Positions 30,823-41,508 are shown, counted from the first letter of the stretch. The stretch: 64,000 bases of DNA from Proteiniphilum propionicum (GCF_022267555.1 NZ_CP073586.1:62001-126000); one strand, 5' to 3'. Numbers and translations are program-made. The notes: a model not told the origin generated them from the sequence alone.

Positions 30823-31124
30823 AATAATTATATGATTGCTAAAAATTTGAAATTTTAGTTAAGAAATTCCCTGTACAGACTCTTTGAGACCACGAAATTA
30901 CTACAAAAAAGTGGAAGCTACAAACGATAACCTCTTTTTGTTCACTAACATCAAATTTGGCAAAACAGCAATTGTGAAAATATATTAAACACTAATCTTT
31001 CATTTGATTATGACGTTATAGGTATATGTTACGTCAGCAGACAGTTCCTTTTAAACATATCAATTATAAAATTGAATACAGTGTTTATTTCACTTAAAAA
31101 GGAATGTCCATAAAAAAATAATAA
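30823..31124. other. Divergent intergenic region between nifJ and otsAB
   Basis: A 302-bp AT-rich region that must contain the promoters of both divergent genes. No exact TAnnTTTG box with a matching -33 element was found on either strand. TTCATTTG near 31003 is a one-mismatch candidate for otsAB. No RNA gene or hairpin stands out. Confidence 0.5.
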
Positions 31125-33293
31125 ATGAAAATAATAATCATTGCCAACAGACTACCGGTTAAAATTGAGAGAAAAGAGAAAGAATTCTGTATTACCAGAA
31201 GTGAGGGAGGTTTGGCTACCGGCCTCGGTTCACTTGAGACAGAGTCGGAATTATACTGGGTTGGCTGGCCTGGGATTCATACTGAAGATGAAAATGAGAA
31301 GCTGGAGATAAGGGAAAAATTGCATGAACTAAACTTCCATCCTGTTTTTTTATCTTCCGAACAAATAGAAAACTATTATGAAGGTTACAGCAACGGCACA
31401 ATATGGCCGCTGTGTCATTACTTTTTCTCGTTTATTGAATACAGAGGGGAGTACTGGGAGACATATCGCGAAGTGAATGCTCTGTTCTGTAGCGAGGTAA
31501 TGCCATTCATCGAAAAAGATGATATAATCTGGGTACAGGATTACCAGTTGATGCTTTTGCCTAAAATGATTCGAGACGAAAAGCCAAAAGCCAGCATCGG
31601 TTACTTCCACCATATTCCGTTTCCATCATACGAGCTTTTCAGGGTTCTCCCTGAACGTGAAGAGGTACTGGAAGGTTTACTGGGCGCCGACCTTATAGGT
31701 TTCCATACACATGAGTACATGAGACATTTTATCAGCGCCATTTACCGGGTACTCGATCTGAATTGCAACCTCGATGAAATAAACCTGCAAGACAGGATTG
31801 TTCACGTTGATGCTTTCCCCATGGGCATAAATTATGAACAGTACCACAATGCACCCACACTGCCTGAGGTAAAGGAGAAATCGGAGATGTTAAGGAAGGA
31901 GTTAGGCAACAATACCGTAATTCTTTCAGTTGACCGGCTGGATTACAGTAAGGGCATTCTGCACCGTCTTCAGGGGTTTTCCAAGTTCTTGCAACACCAT
32001 CCCGAATTCCACGAAAAGGTGTCACTAACAATGATAGTGGTCCCTTCCCGCGACACTGTTGATATATATGCAGACCTGAAGACAAAGATAGATCAGGCTA
32101 TTGGTGAGATAAACGGCAAATACTCAAGGCTGGGTTGGACTCCCATATACTACTTTTACCGCAGCTTTTCGTTTGAAGAGCTTATTGCAATGTATGATAT
32201 TGCAGGGATTGCCCTAGTTACACCGCTTCGCGACGGAATGAACCTTGTAGCAAAGGAGTACCTTGCTACCAAACGCGAGAAGGCTGGAGTACTCATTCTC
32301 AGTGAAATGGCAGGCGCCTCCATTGAGCTGCAGGATGCTATAACAATAAATCCCAATGACACGGTTGAGATTGAGGAGGCCATCTTGGAGGCTTTGAGTA
32401 TGCCTGAAAATGAGAAAATAGACAGGCTGCAAAATATGCAAAAACGTATCTCAACAGAGACGGTAAAAAAATGGGCAAACGACTTTGTTAAAGAGCTGCG
32501 GTCTATCAAAACACAGAACAGAGAGATTTTGCAGAAGATAGTAGGGAAAAGGCAACTCAACCAGATAAAGAGCGCTTATGATGACGCATCTTCCCGTTTA
32601 ATACTTCTAGATTACGATGGCACACTCGCTCCATTCGTAAAAAACCCCGATGATGCCCAACCTTCGTCCATGCTAATAGATCTATTAAGTAAGATGACTG
32701 CCGACAGAAAGAACAAGGTGGTAATAAACAGTGGCAGAAACAGGAGGGTTCTCGACAACTGGTTTAAGCTATCGCATCTCGATTTTGCTGCTGAACACGG
32801 CATGTTCTATAAAGAAAACGGAAAGTGGCACAACAACTTGCTTGAAAAAGTGATTTGGGATGATGAGATAATTGATATCATACGGCACACAATTGAAAAG
32901 ACTCCAAGATCATATATGGAGGAGAAAGATGCAGCCCTTGTGTGGCACTACCGCAATGTTGACATATGGCTTGCCGAACTTCGTGCCCAGCAGCTAATCA
33001 ACGCCCTTATGGGACCCTGTACAAGATTGAACCTGCAGATAGTGCCTGGTAACAAAGTAGTTGAGGTAAAGCCACCTGATTTCAACAAGGGGAGTGAAGT
33101 AGTTCGCAGGCTGGAACAGGACAGCTACGATTTTATAATGGCTATAGGCGATGACACTACCGATGAGGATATGTTCCGGGCACTGCCACCGAGCGGCATC
33201 AGCATTAAGGTAGGCAACTTCTCTCCGGCAGCCAAGTACCGCATCCCACTACAATCGTCTGTTATTCCTTTCCTCATCAAACTAATCCAATAA
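31125..33293 (+). CDS. Fused trehalose-6-phosphate synthase/phosphatase
   Basis: This 722-residue bifunctional enzyme has two halves. The N-terminal half (about 1-465) is a GT20 synthase with IIIANRLPVKI, GGLATGLGSL, WVQDYQLMLLP near 136, SVDRLDYSKGI near 270 and RDGMNLVAKEYLA near 370. The C-terminal half (about 490-722) is a HAD phosphatase with DYDGT (Asp496 and Asp498), NSGR near 535 and GDDTTDEDMF (Asp676-Asp677). Together they convert UDP-glucose and glucose-6-phosphate to trehalose. Both active sites look complete. An MscS channel gene follows after 12 bp and probably shares its transcript. Confidence 0.94.
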   Translation: MKIIIIANRLPVKIERKEKEFCITRSEGGLATGLGSLETESELYWVGWPGIHTEDENEKLEIREKLHELNFHPVFLSSEQIENYYEGYSNGTIWPLCHYFFSFIEYRGEYWETYREVNALFCSEVMPFIEKDDIIWVQDYQLMLLPKMIRDEKPKASIGYFHHIPFPSYELFRVLPEREEVLEGLLGADLIGFHTHEYMRHFISAIYRVLDLNCNLDEINLQDRIVHVDAFPMGINYEQYHNAPTLPEVKEKSEMLRKELGNNTVILSVDRLDYSKGILHRLQGFSKFLQHHPEFHEKVSLTMIVVPSRDTVDIYADLKTKIDQAIGEINGKYSRLGWTPIYYFYRSFSFEELIAMYDIAGIALVTPLRDGMNLVAKEYLATKREKAGVLILSEMAGASIELQDAITINPNDTVEIEEAILEALSMPENEKIDRLQNMQKRISTETVKKWANDFVKELRSIKTQNREILQKIVGKRQLNQIKSAYDDASSRLILLDYDGTLAPFVKNPDDAQPSSMLIDLLSKMTADRKNKVVINSGRNRRVLDNWFKLSHLDFAAEHGMFYKENGKWHNNLLEKVIWDDEIIDIIRHTIEKTPRSYMEEKDAALVWHYRNVDIWLAELRAQQLINALMGPCTRLNLQIVPGNKVVEVKPPDFNKGSEVVRRLEQDSYDFIMAIGDDTTDEDMFRALPPSGISIKVGNFSPAAKYRIPLQSSVIPFLIKLIQ

Positions 33294-33305
33294 AATCCGA
33301 GAAAA

Positions 33306-34409
33306 ATGACATTTATCGATCATCTTCTTTCACCGGAGAACCCCCTCCGACACCCCTTTATTGCGCTGCTGTTCCTGGCACTGTTCGGCATTCTCACAGC
33401 CGTATACCGTCAAATCATCAGGCGGTGGCGCAGTCGAGCCCGCAAAAGCAGAAGCCGGATAGACGATTTCATGGTGCGGCTCTTCACCCTGCCAGGCATC
33501 TGGTTTATCTTCGCCCTGCTGCTCAACCTGTTCAGCGGCCTGCTCAGTGAAGATAAACAGGTCTACGGTGTATTGCGCAAGATCAGCCAGATCATGCTGA
33601 TCCTCACTGTCGGCTGGATCGTGGTACAGGTGGTCAGGGCGCTCTTCCACCACTGGCAAAAACAGCTCGACATCCAAAATCCCGACAACCTGGAAGCTAG
33701 GAAACGGCTCACGCAGATGAGCATGATCGAGCGCATCACAGTGATTGCCATCATTTTCATCTTCACGGCCATCGCACTGATGACCATTGAGCAGGTGCGC
33801 CAGCTGGGGATGAGCCTGCTGGCATCGGCCGGCGTGGCAGGGATTATCATCGGTTTTGCCGCACAACGCAGCTTCGGTCAGATCTTCTCAGGCATACAGA
33901 TCGCCTTCACCCAACCCATACGGCTGGATGACGTGGTGGTGATCGAGGGGGAGTGGGGACGCATCGAAGAGATACATATCACCTATGCAGTGGTGAAGAT
34001 ATGGGATGAGCGACGGCTGATCGTGCCCATCGACTACTTTCTCAACAACCCGATACAGAACTGGACACGCAGCAGCTCGCAAATACTGGGCACCCTCTTT
34101 CTCCCTGTCTCCTACGACCTGCCACTGGAACCGTTGCGCGAGGAGCTGACCCGCATTGTGCAAGGGGATCCCAACTGGGACGGACGGGTGCAGAACATAC
34201 AGGTGACCGACAGCAGGGAGTGGTATAAGCAACTGCGGGTGCTGGTGAGCAGTGCCGACTCCTCCCGCAACTGGGACCTGCGGGTCTCGGTACGGGAGAA
34301 GCTGATTGACTTTATCAATACAAACTATCCCGGCTCATTTGCGAAGATCAACACTTTCGGGACTGCCCTACCGAACACAAACATCCGGAGGAAACAGGGC
34401 AATCAGTAA
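33306..34409 (+). CDS. MscS-family mechanosensitive ion channel
   Basis: This 367-residue protein has about four hydrophobic segments (15-37, 58-78, 92-112, 138-160). The pore-lining helix and MscS beta-domain follow: LGMSLLASAGVAGIIIGFAAQRSFGQ near 170, then PIRLDDVVVIEGEWGRIEEI near 205. It is a longer relative of MscS and should open under hypo-osmotic membrane tension to release solutes. Its DNA is visibly richer in G and C than otsAB just 12 bp upstream, suggesting a different history. It ends convergent with the GH15 gene. Confidence 0.9.
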   Translation: MTFIDHLLSPENPLRHPFIALLFLALFGILTAVYRQIIRRWRSRARKSRSRIDDFMVRLFTLPGIWFIFALLLNLFSGLLSEDKQVYGVLRKISQIMLILTVGWIVVQVVRALFHHWQKQLDIQNPDNLEARKRLTQMSMIERITVIAIIFIFTAIALMTIEQVRQLGMSLLASAGVAGIIIGFAAQRSFGQIFSGIQIAFTQPIRLDDVVVIEGEWGRIEEIHITYAVVKIWDERRLIVPIDYFLNNPIQNWTRSSSQILGTLFLPVSYDLPLEPLREELTRIVQGDPNWDGRVQNIQVTDSREWYKQLRVLVSSADSSRNWDLRVSVREKLIDFINTNYPGSFAKINTFGTALPNTNIRRKQGNQ

Positions 34410-34477
34410 AGAAAGAGGTTTGCAGAAACACAAACTCTCCCCCGGTAACCCTGCCATCCATCCTCCTGCCACAGGTT

Positions 34478-36271
34478 TTAGGGACGGATAAATTTGGAAA
34501 GCTGTTTTTCTTCGGAAAATAGCACTGCCGTATTGATAAATGCCAGGTGGGAATAAGCCTGTGGAAAATTACCCAGCTGCCGCTTGGTCTTAAAATCCAG
34601 ATCTTCACTGTAGAGCCCCACATGATTGGAGTATGATATCATTTTCTCAAAAATTGCACGTGCCTCTTTCTTTTCACCAATCATAAAAAGTGCTTCTATC
34701 AGCCAAAAGGTGCATATGGTGAAAGAGGAGGAAGGCAGTCCGAAATCATCCTCAGACTTATAGCGGTACATCAGCCCCTCGTGATAGAGGTTCTCCTTGA
34801 TTGCCTTTACTGTTTTCACGTAACGTTCGTTTCCTGGTTCAATAAAATCGTAGAACTGCATCAGGAGTAAAGATGAGTCGTAATCGGTGTTATCATAAGC
34901 CTGGGTGAAACATTGCAGTTCTTGGTTCCACCCTTTTTCATGTACTTCGGACTTAATCAGATCGGCCTCGTGGCGCCATTTCGCAGCATAGCTGTCTCTC
35001 TGCAGAAGGTTGGCAATAAGAGAAGCTCTATCTAAAGCCACCCAGCTCATCACTTTTGAAAACACAAAATGTTTCTCCCTGGTACGGAACTCCCAAATAC
35101 TTCTGTCCGGCTTGCGCCAGGAGGCCATTACCGACCGGACAAGGTTCTTTATTATCTCCCATATCTCTTCCACTTCATCAAGAGTACCCGGGAAATAGAG
35201 GTAGTATTTATATATCACATCTAGCAGATAGCCTATAGAGTCGTTCTGTTCCTGATAATAAGCGGCATTTCCAATACGTACCGGGCGGGAGTTTTCATAA
35301 CCACTCAAATGATCCAGTGTCTCCTCAGTCAGCTCTCTTTCGCCCCGAATGCCATACATGATCTGAATTTTCTCTTCACGTGACTTCATAATATGCTTCA
35401 CAAAGCCGATAAAACGCTCCGCCGCGGTCTTCTGCTTCATAAAGAGCAAGGTATCTATAGACATGGATGCATCGCGGAGCCAGCAAAACCGGTAATCCCA
35501 GTTCCGTGTTTCACCGATGCTCTCCGGCAGGCTTGTGGTTACTGCAGCCAGCATTGCTCCCGAGCTCTGATATGATAAAAGCTTTAATACCAGTAGGCTG
35601 CGCTTAATCATCGCATCATATTGCAGATAATCTCTGGAACGATTCACAAAATTAAACCAATAAACTTTCGTACGCTCATATTCCAGGAGGATACGGTTGG
35701 TATCTACCGTAATAAGCTTCTGGTTATATGACAACAGGAAAAAATGGTGTTCCGTAAGCTCTATCTCCTCTCGGTTGAGCACTTTTTCGAAATCCATGCT
35801 GGAATAAAGGTATATCTTATCTTCAGAGTCTTCTGCAGAATAGGTCTTGATGTAGTTCCCTGAAATTTCGTGCTTCACCTCCTCGCGGGCATAATTGATT
35901 TTCGGGTCGTAAATTACCCTTACCACAGGTTTTCCCTTTATTACGCGAATATACCTGTGAATCTCAGGCGGCATGTAATGACGCAGTTCAGATGTTCTGT
36001 AGCGGGGCATATAGTCAAAAACTATGAATCCGTTTTCCGGCGACTCAAACCTTGTAAGGAGAATATTGGTGTTGCCGTGATACTCTTGCCTTATTGAGTA
36101 CTCATCCGAAACCTCGAAATGGAAGCTGCCACCCTTTTCTTTATCAAGCAACTTTGCAAAAATGGAAGGAGAGTCGAAATCGGGCAAACACAACCAATCG
36201 ATGCTCCCCCCTTTAGAAACCAATGCTGCGGTACGGCAATTCCCTATTATCCCGTAATCTAAGTTCTTCAT
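34478..36271 (-). CDS. GH15 family glucoamylase/trehalase-like hydrolase
   Basis: This 597-residue cytoplasmic-type protein (no signal peptide) has an N-terminal beta-sandwich (about 1-230). The (alpha/alpha)6 domain includes RNWDYRFCWLRDASMS near 258, LDHLSGYENSRPVRIGNAA near 318 and SIWEFR with likely general acid Glu394, followed by SWVALDRA. Bacterial GH15 proteins of this type include glucoamylases, trehalases and dextran glucosidases. Its position next to the trehalose synthase makes a role in trehalose or glucan turnover plausible but not proven. Confidence 0.88.
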   Translation of the reverse strand: MKNLDYGIIGNCRTAALVSKGGSIDWLCLPDFDSPSIFAKLLDKEKGGSFHFEVSDEYSIRQEYHGNTNILLTRFESPENGFIVFDYMPRYRTSELRHYMPPEIHRYIRVIKGKPVVRVIYDPKINYAREEVKHEISGNYIKTYSAEDSEDKIYLYSSMDFEKVLNREEIELTEHHFFLLSYNQKLITVDTNRILLEYERTKVYWFNFVNRSRDYLQYDAMIKRSLLVLKLLSYQSSGAMLAAVTTSLPESIGETRNWDYRFCWLRDASMSIDTLLFMKQKTAAERFIGFVKHIMKSREEKIQIMYGIRGERELTEETLDHLSGYENSRPVRIGNAAYYQEQNDSIGYLLDVIYKYYLYFPGTLDEVEEIWEIIKNLVRSVMASWRKPDRSIWEFRTREKHFVFSKVMSWVALDRASLIANLLQRDSYAAKWRHEADLIKSEVHEKGWNQELQCFTQAYDNTDYDSSLLLMQFYDFIEPGNERYVKTVKAIKENLYHEGLMYRYKSEDDFGLPSSSFTICTFWLIEALFMIGEKKEARAIFEKMISYSNHVGLYSEDLDFKTKRQLGNFPQAYSHLAFINTAVLFSEEKQLSKFIRP

Positions 36272-36614
36272 ATAAAATCAATCTTATAGATTCCCTGCAA
36301 TGCCACTATAAAATACAATTAGTACAGGCCAATTATCCAAGGAGACCGTTATTAACGATCCTCTTTTCAGAGCAACAACAAGACATCTATTCTGACTGGT
36401 ATTTTGAATCAGTTATCAATCAGATGACGCTTCTTCCTGTGACGCCTGCATCGAAATCTACAGTTCTTCTTGTGTGTATAAACAAATATAAGAATTACAG
36501 CCCAGAAAAAGAAAAAAAGCAAAGCAATAACGGTAAGATTACGAAAAAAGTATTAGTTTCATAGAATTTAGATTTCAAAAATTGACGGTACAAACATAAT
36601 ATTTCTTTGCCGGT
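36272..36614. other. Intergenic region upstream of the GH15 gene
   Basis: A 343-bp AT-rich gap between two minus-strand genes. A plus-strand open frame crossing it overlaps the GH15 start codon and has no protein-like features. No hairpin, repeat or RNA gene was recognised. Confidence 0.5.
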
Positions 36615-37349
36615 TTACTCCTCTTCACCTTCACCGCTCTCTTCCATGTTGTGGAAAACATTTTGCACGTCCTCATCCTCTTCAAATTTTTCGAGTAATT
36701 TTTCAATCTGCCCCCGTTGTTCTTCATCGAGGATTTTTGTATCGTGCGGTATGCGCTCAAACTCGGCAGAGTGGATCTCAAAGCCATTCTCTTCGAGGTA
36801 TGACTGAATTTCGGCATAAGATTTAAAGTCACCATACAGGATGATATCTTCTTCGTCAACTTCCACTTCATCAACACCGTAGTCTATTAGCTCCAGCTCA
36901 AGATCCTCAAGAGCGACACCTTCTTTCTCCGCAATTTTGAACACACATTTATGATCGAACATAAATTCAAGGCTACCGGTAATACCTAGCGATCCGCCAT
37001 GCTTGTTGAAATAACTCCTGACATTTGCCACGGTGCGCGTAGGGTTGTCTGTGGCGGTTTCCACTACTATTGCAATTCCGTGAGGCCCATATCCTTCATA
37101 AACAACCTCTTTGTAGTCTGATGCTTCTTTGTCTGTCGCTTTCTTTATTGCTCGTTCCACATTTTCTTTCGGCATATTCTCTTTTTTTGCCTGCTGTATA
37201 AGTACCCTCAAACGTGGATTTGTGGCTGGATCGGGGCCTCCCGACTTAGTGGCTATGGTAATCTCTTTCCCCAGCTTTGTGAAAACGCGGGCCATGTTTC
37301 CCCAGCGTTTAAATTTTCGTGCTTTGCGATATTCAAATGCTCTTCCCAT
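36615..37349 (-). CDS. YebC/PmpR family protein
   Basis: The start at 37349 begins MGRAFEYRKARKFKRWGNMARVF, the conserved N-terminus, and gives 244 residues. An ATG further upstream adds 16 non-conserved ones. Typical features are FTKLGKEITIATKSGGPDPATNPRLR near 23, KENMPKENVERAIKKA near 55 and the YEGYGPHGIAIVVE segment near 80. The C-terminus is very acidic (EEDEDVQNVFHNMEESGEGEEE). YebC proteins were described as transcription regulators, and more recently as ribosome-associated factors that help translation of proline-rich stretches. pheT is 57 bp upstream. Confidence 0.93.
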   Translation of the reverse strand: MGRAFEYRKARKFKRWGNMARVFTKLGKEITIATKSGGPDPATNPRLRVLIQQAKKENMPKENVERAIKKATDKEASDYKEVVYEGYGPHGIAIVVETATDNPTRTVANVRSYFNKHGGSLGITGSLEFMFDHKCVFKIAEKEGVALEDLELELIDYGVDEVEVDEEDIILYGDFKSYAEIQSYLEENGFEIHSAEFERIPHDTKILDEEQRGQIEKLLEKFEEDEDVQNVFHNMEESGEGEEE

Positions 37350-37406
37350 AATATATAATTTGGCTTGTTTTTTGATACATGTTATAACCGGTAACAAATT
37401 AATCGG

Positions 37407-39869
37407 TTACCTTAGTTGTGCGCCCAGCTCTTTTTCAAGATTCTGCCGGATCTTCTGCATCACCGAATCAATCTGTTTGTCGTTGAGCGTCTTTTCTTTG
37501 TCTTGTAGCAGAAAGTTCACCGCATAAGACTTTTTGCCCTCAGGCAGGTTTTTACCTTCGTATACATCGAAAAGTGAAACCTGTTTCAGCAGCTTTTTCT
37601 CTGAGTCAAGAGCTATCTGTCGTATCTGGGCAAAGGTTATGTTTTTATCGATCAACAGTGCAAGATCCCTGCTTACAGCTGGAAATCTGGGAATCTCCGA
37701 AAAACTTACCGACTGTTTTTCTGTCTCTTTTATCAGCATATCCCAGTTCATCTCCGCAAAAAACAGACCGGTCTCTATATCAAACGTTTTCAAAATAGCC
37801 GGCGAAACAATTCCAAAGCTGCCAATTTGTTGTTTCTTCGTCTTTATGCCCATTCCAGTGGAGAAAATATCGTTCTGCAGCGGTTCATACTGCACCTTAT
37901 TTAAATTGACCCCCAGTCGCTTCAAAATATTTTCAAGATGCGCCTTCAGTTCAAAAACAGAACTCCGTTCTTCGGCCGCAGCCCAGTTTTTATGGTTGCG
38001 CATGCCGCAAATCCATAATCCCAGATGTGTCTCCTCGGAATACTCTGCGAGTATTTCGCCTTCTCTCTTTTTTGTTTTATCAAAGAAATAGCAGTTGCCG
38101 AATTCGTAAAAACGTATATCGCCATATTTACGGTTACGGTTATAGGCGATGCTTTCAAGTCCCCCAAAAAGAAGTGTCTGCCGCATTACGCCCAGATCGT
38201 TACTAAGTGGGTTCAGCAGCGCTACACAGTTGTTTGCCGGAAAGCTCTCAAGCTTTTCGTAATAGTTTTTCTTTGTGAGCGAATTGTTCATTATCTCATT
38301 GAAACCGTTAGCCGAAAGCTGTTCGGATAATAGTGTCTGCAACTTATGCTTGCGGTCAGCAGGTGTCTGGTTCGATAAGCTCGATTGCAGCGAATCGCTT
38401 ATCTCCACGTTATTATATCCGTAAATACGGAGAATATCTTCAATCACATCCACATCTCGTGTAACATCAACCCTGTAAGTAGGAATACGCAGCGTGAGTT
38501 CAATCTCCGTTTCATCTTCAATTTCAATCTCCAGGCTGTGAAGAATTTTTTTTATGGTCTCTTCGGGAATCTCTTTTCCTGTAAGGGAATATATTTTTTT
38601 GTATGGCAATACCACCCGTGGCTTTTCCACAGGGTCAGGATAGATATCTCTTATCTCACCTTCAATCTCGCCACCAGCCAGCTCCTTTACAAGCATTGCT
38701 GCACGTTTCAACACATACACAGTATTGTTGGGATCGGTACCCCTTTCAAATCGGAACGAAGAATCAGTGTTAAGTCCGTGGCGGCGGGCCGTTTTCCTCA
38801 CCCATGTGGGGTGGAAACAGGCAGACTCCAGAAAAATATCTTTTGTCTCCTCTGTTACACCTGAAACAAGCCCCCCGAAAACCCCGGCAATACACATACC
38901 CTCTTCAGCATTACAGATCATAAGGTCTTTTTCATTCAGTTCATGTTCCTGTCCGTCAAGTGTTACAAATCTGGTTTTTTCGGGCAAAGTGCGTACCACC
39001 ACCTCATTACCTTTTATGTATGACACATCGAAAGCATGCATTGGGTGCCCCGTCTCATACATTACAAAGTTGGTGATATCCACAATATTGTTGATTGGAC
39101 GGAGCCCGATAAGCTGAAGTTTGTTCTTAAGCCACCCCGGACTCTCCTTCACTGTTACACCGTGTATTGTCAGCCCTGAGTACCTGGGACAGGCCTCCCT
39201 GTTCTCCACTATCACTTCTACGCCGCCTTCTTTTTTATCAACGGTAAATTCCTCAACAGATGGTTTTGTAAGCTTGTATGGTTTTCCTGCATGTTTGAGC
39301 CATGCAGCGAGGTCTCTGGCTACACCAAAATGCGATGCTGCATCAACGCGGTTGGGAGTGATATCTATCTCCAGCACGTAATCGCTTTTAACGTTGTAAT
39401 ACTCACTGGCTGGTGTACCCTCCAAAACTTCGTCTGGCAAGACAATAATTCCGTCATGTGATGTGCCTATCCCTATTTCATCTTCGGCACAAATCATCCC
39501 GAATGATTCTTCTCCGCGTATTTTGGTGCGTTTTATTGTGATCTCATCTTCGTCGAAATAAAGCTTAGTACCTACTGTAGCAACAACCACTTTTTGACCT
39601 GCTGCCACGTTGGGTGCACCACAAACAATCCTCAGTGGTTCTCCGCCATTGCCTATGTCAACAGTTGTCAGGTTCAGATGGTCAGAATTTGGATGGTGAA
39701 CAGAGGTAAGTACCTTACCTATAACCAATCCTTCCAATCCGCCCTTTATGGTTTGAATCTCTTCCACGCTTCCGGTTTCCAGGCCAATGGATGTGAGCGC
39801 ATCGGCGGTCTCCTGTGGTGATAAATCGAATTGCAGATACTCTTTTAGCCAGTTGTACGAAATATTCAT
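37407..39869 (-). CDS. pheT: Phenylalanine-tRNA ligase beta subunit
   Basis: This 820-residue subunit has the full bacterial layout. There is an N-terminal OB-fold tRNA-binding domain (about 40-155) and a B3/B4 editing region (about 210-390, with PMHAFD near 278). The B5 DNA-binding-like domain spans about 405-475 and the catalytic-like core about 490-700. A C-terminal ferredoxin-fold anticodon-binding domain lies at about 725-819 (SEIPRFPAVSRDLALLI start). It works with PheS, which is not adjacent. It is a normal-length essential gene. Confidence 0.96.
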   Translation of the reverse strand: MNISYNWLKEYLQFDLSPQETADALTSIGLETGSVEEIQTIKGGLEGLVIGKVLTSVHHPNSDHLNLTTVDIGNGGEPLRIVCGAPNVAAGQKVVVATVGTKLYFDEDEITIKRTKIRGEESFGMICAEDEIGIGTSHDGIIVLPDEVLEGTPASEYYNVKSDYVLEIDITPNRVDAASHFGVARDLAAWLKHAGKPYKLTKPSVEEFTVDKKEGGVEVIVENREACPRYSGLTIHGVTVKESPGWLKNKLQLIGLRPINNIVDITNFVMYETGHPMHAFDVSYIKGNEVVVRTLPEKTRFVTLDGQEHELNEKDLMICNAEEGMCIAGVFGGLVSGVTEETKDIFLESACFHPTWVRKTARRHGLNTDSSFRFERGTDPNNTVYVLKRAAMLVKELAGGEIEGEIRDIYPDPVEKPRVVLPYKKIYSLTGKEIPEETIKKILHSLEIEIEDETEIELTLRIPTYRVDVTRDVDVIEDILRIYGYNNVEISDSLQSSLSNQTPADRKHKLQTLLSEQLSANGFNEIMNNSLTKKNYYEKLESFPANNCVALLNPLSNDLGVMRQTLLFGGLESIAYNRNRKYGDIRFYEFGNCYFFDKTKKREGEILAEYSEETHLGLWICGMRNHKNWAAAEERSSVFELKAHLENILKRLGVNLNKVQYEPLQNDIFSTGMGIKTKKQQIGSFGIVSPAILKTFDIETGLFFAEMNWDMLIKETEKQSVSFSEIPRFPAVSRDLALLIDKNITFAQIRQIALDSEKKLLKQVSLFDVYEGKNLPEGKKSYAVNFLLQDKEKTLNDKQIDSVMQKIRQNLEKELGAQLR

Positions 39870-40189
39870 TCTGCCAAGATTGATGTATATTGAGACAGAC
39901 CGAATTTACACTAATTCTTTTTCTGTCAAAATATTAAATTTGTTTTTAAATAAAGCCTCAAAATTACAAAAAAATGGTGAGAATACATAGATTGGGCTGA
40001 GTAATGTTTTTTGCTGTTGTAGTTTTCTACCTGATAACTCACTCTCTGAATTATATGTATGGATGGATTTATTTGAATGAAGGGAGCACCGGAAGGCGTA
40101 AAAAGGTAAAGTCAAATTTAAAAAATTGAGGATGATATCACATTGTGATTCACCCTCATAATCCCATTCCGCTAATAAGTTACAAGAAA
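39870..40189. other. Intergenic region between pgk and pheT
   Basis: A 320-bp region upstream of pheT and downstream of pgk. It holds the pgk terminator (40119-40157) and otherwise AT-rich DNA in which no gene was recognised. Any pheT promoter should be at its left side, but no exact -7 box was found. Confidence 0.5.
40119..40157 (-). terminator. Intrinsic terminator of pgk
   Basis: On the minus strand a GAGGGTGAATCACA arm pairs with TGTGATATCATCCTC, with one bulge and one mismatch. AATTTTTT follows directly. It lies 33 bp past the pgk stop codon, a normal position for a rho-independent terminator. Confidence 0.72.
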
Positions 40190-41452
40190 TCAATAACCGC
40201 GGATTGCCTTGATACCAGGAAGAACTTTTCCTTCAATCATTTCAAGCAGTGCTCCACCTCCAGTTGAAACATATGACACATTTCCGGCCTGTCCGAATTT
40301 GTTAACACATGCCACAGAGTCGCCTCCTCCCACTAGAGAGAATGCCCCTCTACGTGTTGCTTCCACAATTGCATCTGATACGGCACGTGACCCTTTGTCG
40401 AAGTTGTCGAACTCGAATACCCCAACAGGACCGTTCCAAAGGATGGTCTTTGAGTTCCTGATTACCTCGGCGAAAGCTTTTTCAGACTCGGGGCCGATAT
40501 CGAGGCCTTCCCATCCGTCGGGTATTTCATCCACTGGAGCAAAATCGGTTTTTGCGTCGTTGCTGAAGCTGTCAGCAATTTTGGCATCAGTTGCCAGTAC
40601 CAGGTTCACCCCTTTCTCTTTTGCCAGCTCCACAAGTTCCTTAGCAAGCTCCAGCTTATCTTCTTCAACTATAGAATTACCAATTTTGCCGCCGAAAGCC
40701 TTGGCAAATGTGAATGTCATACCCCCGGCAAGGATCAGGTTGTCAACCTTGTCAAGCAGATTTTTGATAATATCAATTTTCGTGGATACCTTTGATCCGC
40801 CCATGATAGCCGTGAAAGGACGTTCCGTTTCGTTCATCACTTTTTCCACTGCAATAATCTCATTCTGCAGAAGATAACCGAAAAGTTTGTGATCAGCATC
40901 AAAATAGTCAGCAATAAGAGCTGTAGATGCATGTGCACGGTGTGCCGTTCCAAAAGCATCGTTCACATATACATCGGCATAAGATGCCAGTTTACCTGTA
41001 AACTCTTTCTGCGATGCTTTTATCTCTTTCCTAGCTTTGTCTGTCTGCTCCTCAGAAGCATCAGCAGCCAGACTGCGAGGTTTCCCCTCTTCTTCGGCAT
41101 AGAAGCGGAGATTCTCGAGCAACAATGCTTCACCAGGGCGCAGTGCAGCTGCCTTGGCTTCGGTCTCTTCACCTATGCAGTCGTTGGCGAATTGCACATC
41201 AGTACCCAGCAGTTCAGAAACGCGAGGGAGAATGTGTTTGAGTGAATATTTACCTGTCGGTCCTTTCGGCCGGCCCAGGTGTGATCCTATGATAACACTT
41301 CCACCATCTTTCAAAATCTTTTTCAAAGTAGGTATAGCTGCACGAATACGAGTATCGTCAGTGATATTAAAATTATCATCAAGCGGGACATTGAAATCCA
41401 CACGAACGAATGCCTTTTTATCGGCAAAATTAAAAGAGTCCATTGTTTGCAT
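40190..41452 (-). CDS. pgk: Phosphoglycerate kinase
   Basis: This 420-residue enzyme carries [20 protein letters not shown] near residue 17, the SHLGRPKG motif near 58, [16 protein letters not shown] near 218 and the C-terminal nucleotide loop GGGDSVA near 372. A second in-frame ATG at 41443 is equally possible as start. It transfers phosphate from 1,3-bisphosphoglycerate to ADP in glycolysis. It has its own terminator, and a -7 box match lies 57 bp upstream, so it is probably monocistronic. Confidence 0.96.
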   Translation of the reverse strand: MQTMDSFNFADKKAFVRVDFNVPLDDNFNITDDTRIRAAIPTLKKILKDGGSVIIGSHLGRPKGPTGKYSLKHILPRVSELLGTDVQFANDCIGEETEAKAAALRPGEALLLENLRFYAEEEGKPRSLAADASEEQTDKARKEIKASQKEFTGKLASYADVYVNDAFGTAHRAHASTALIADYFDADHKLFGYLLQNEIIAVEKVMNETERPFTAIMGGSKVSTKIDIIKNLLDKVDNLILAGGMTFTFAKAFGGKIGNSIVEEDKLELAKELVELAKEKGVNLVLATDAKIADSFSNDAKTDFAPVDEIPDGWEGLDIGPESEKAFAEVIRNSKTILWNGPVGVFEFDNFDKGSRAVSDAIVEATRRGAFSLVGGGDSVACVNKFGQAGNVSYVSTGGGALLEMIEGKVLPGIKAIRGY

Positions 41453-41508
41453 AGTTCTTTATATTTTTATGAATATTGTCCAATGAAGTTCTATTGATAA
41501 ACCTGCTG

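Noticed and set aside
36223-36564. 113-residue plus-strand frame between GH15 and yebC
   Set aside because: Overlaps the GH15 start, no conserved features, composition unlike a real protein.
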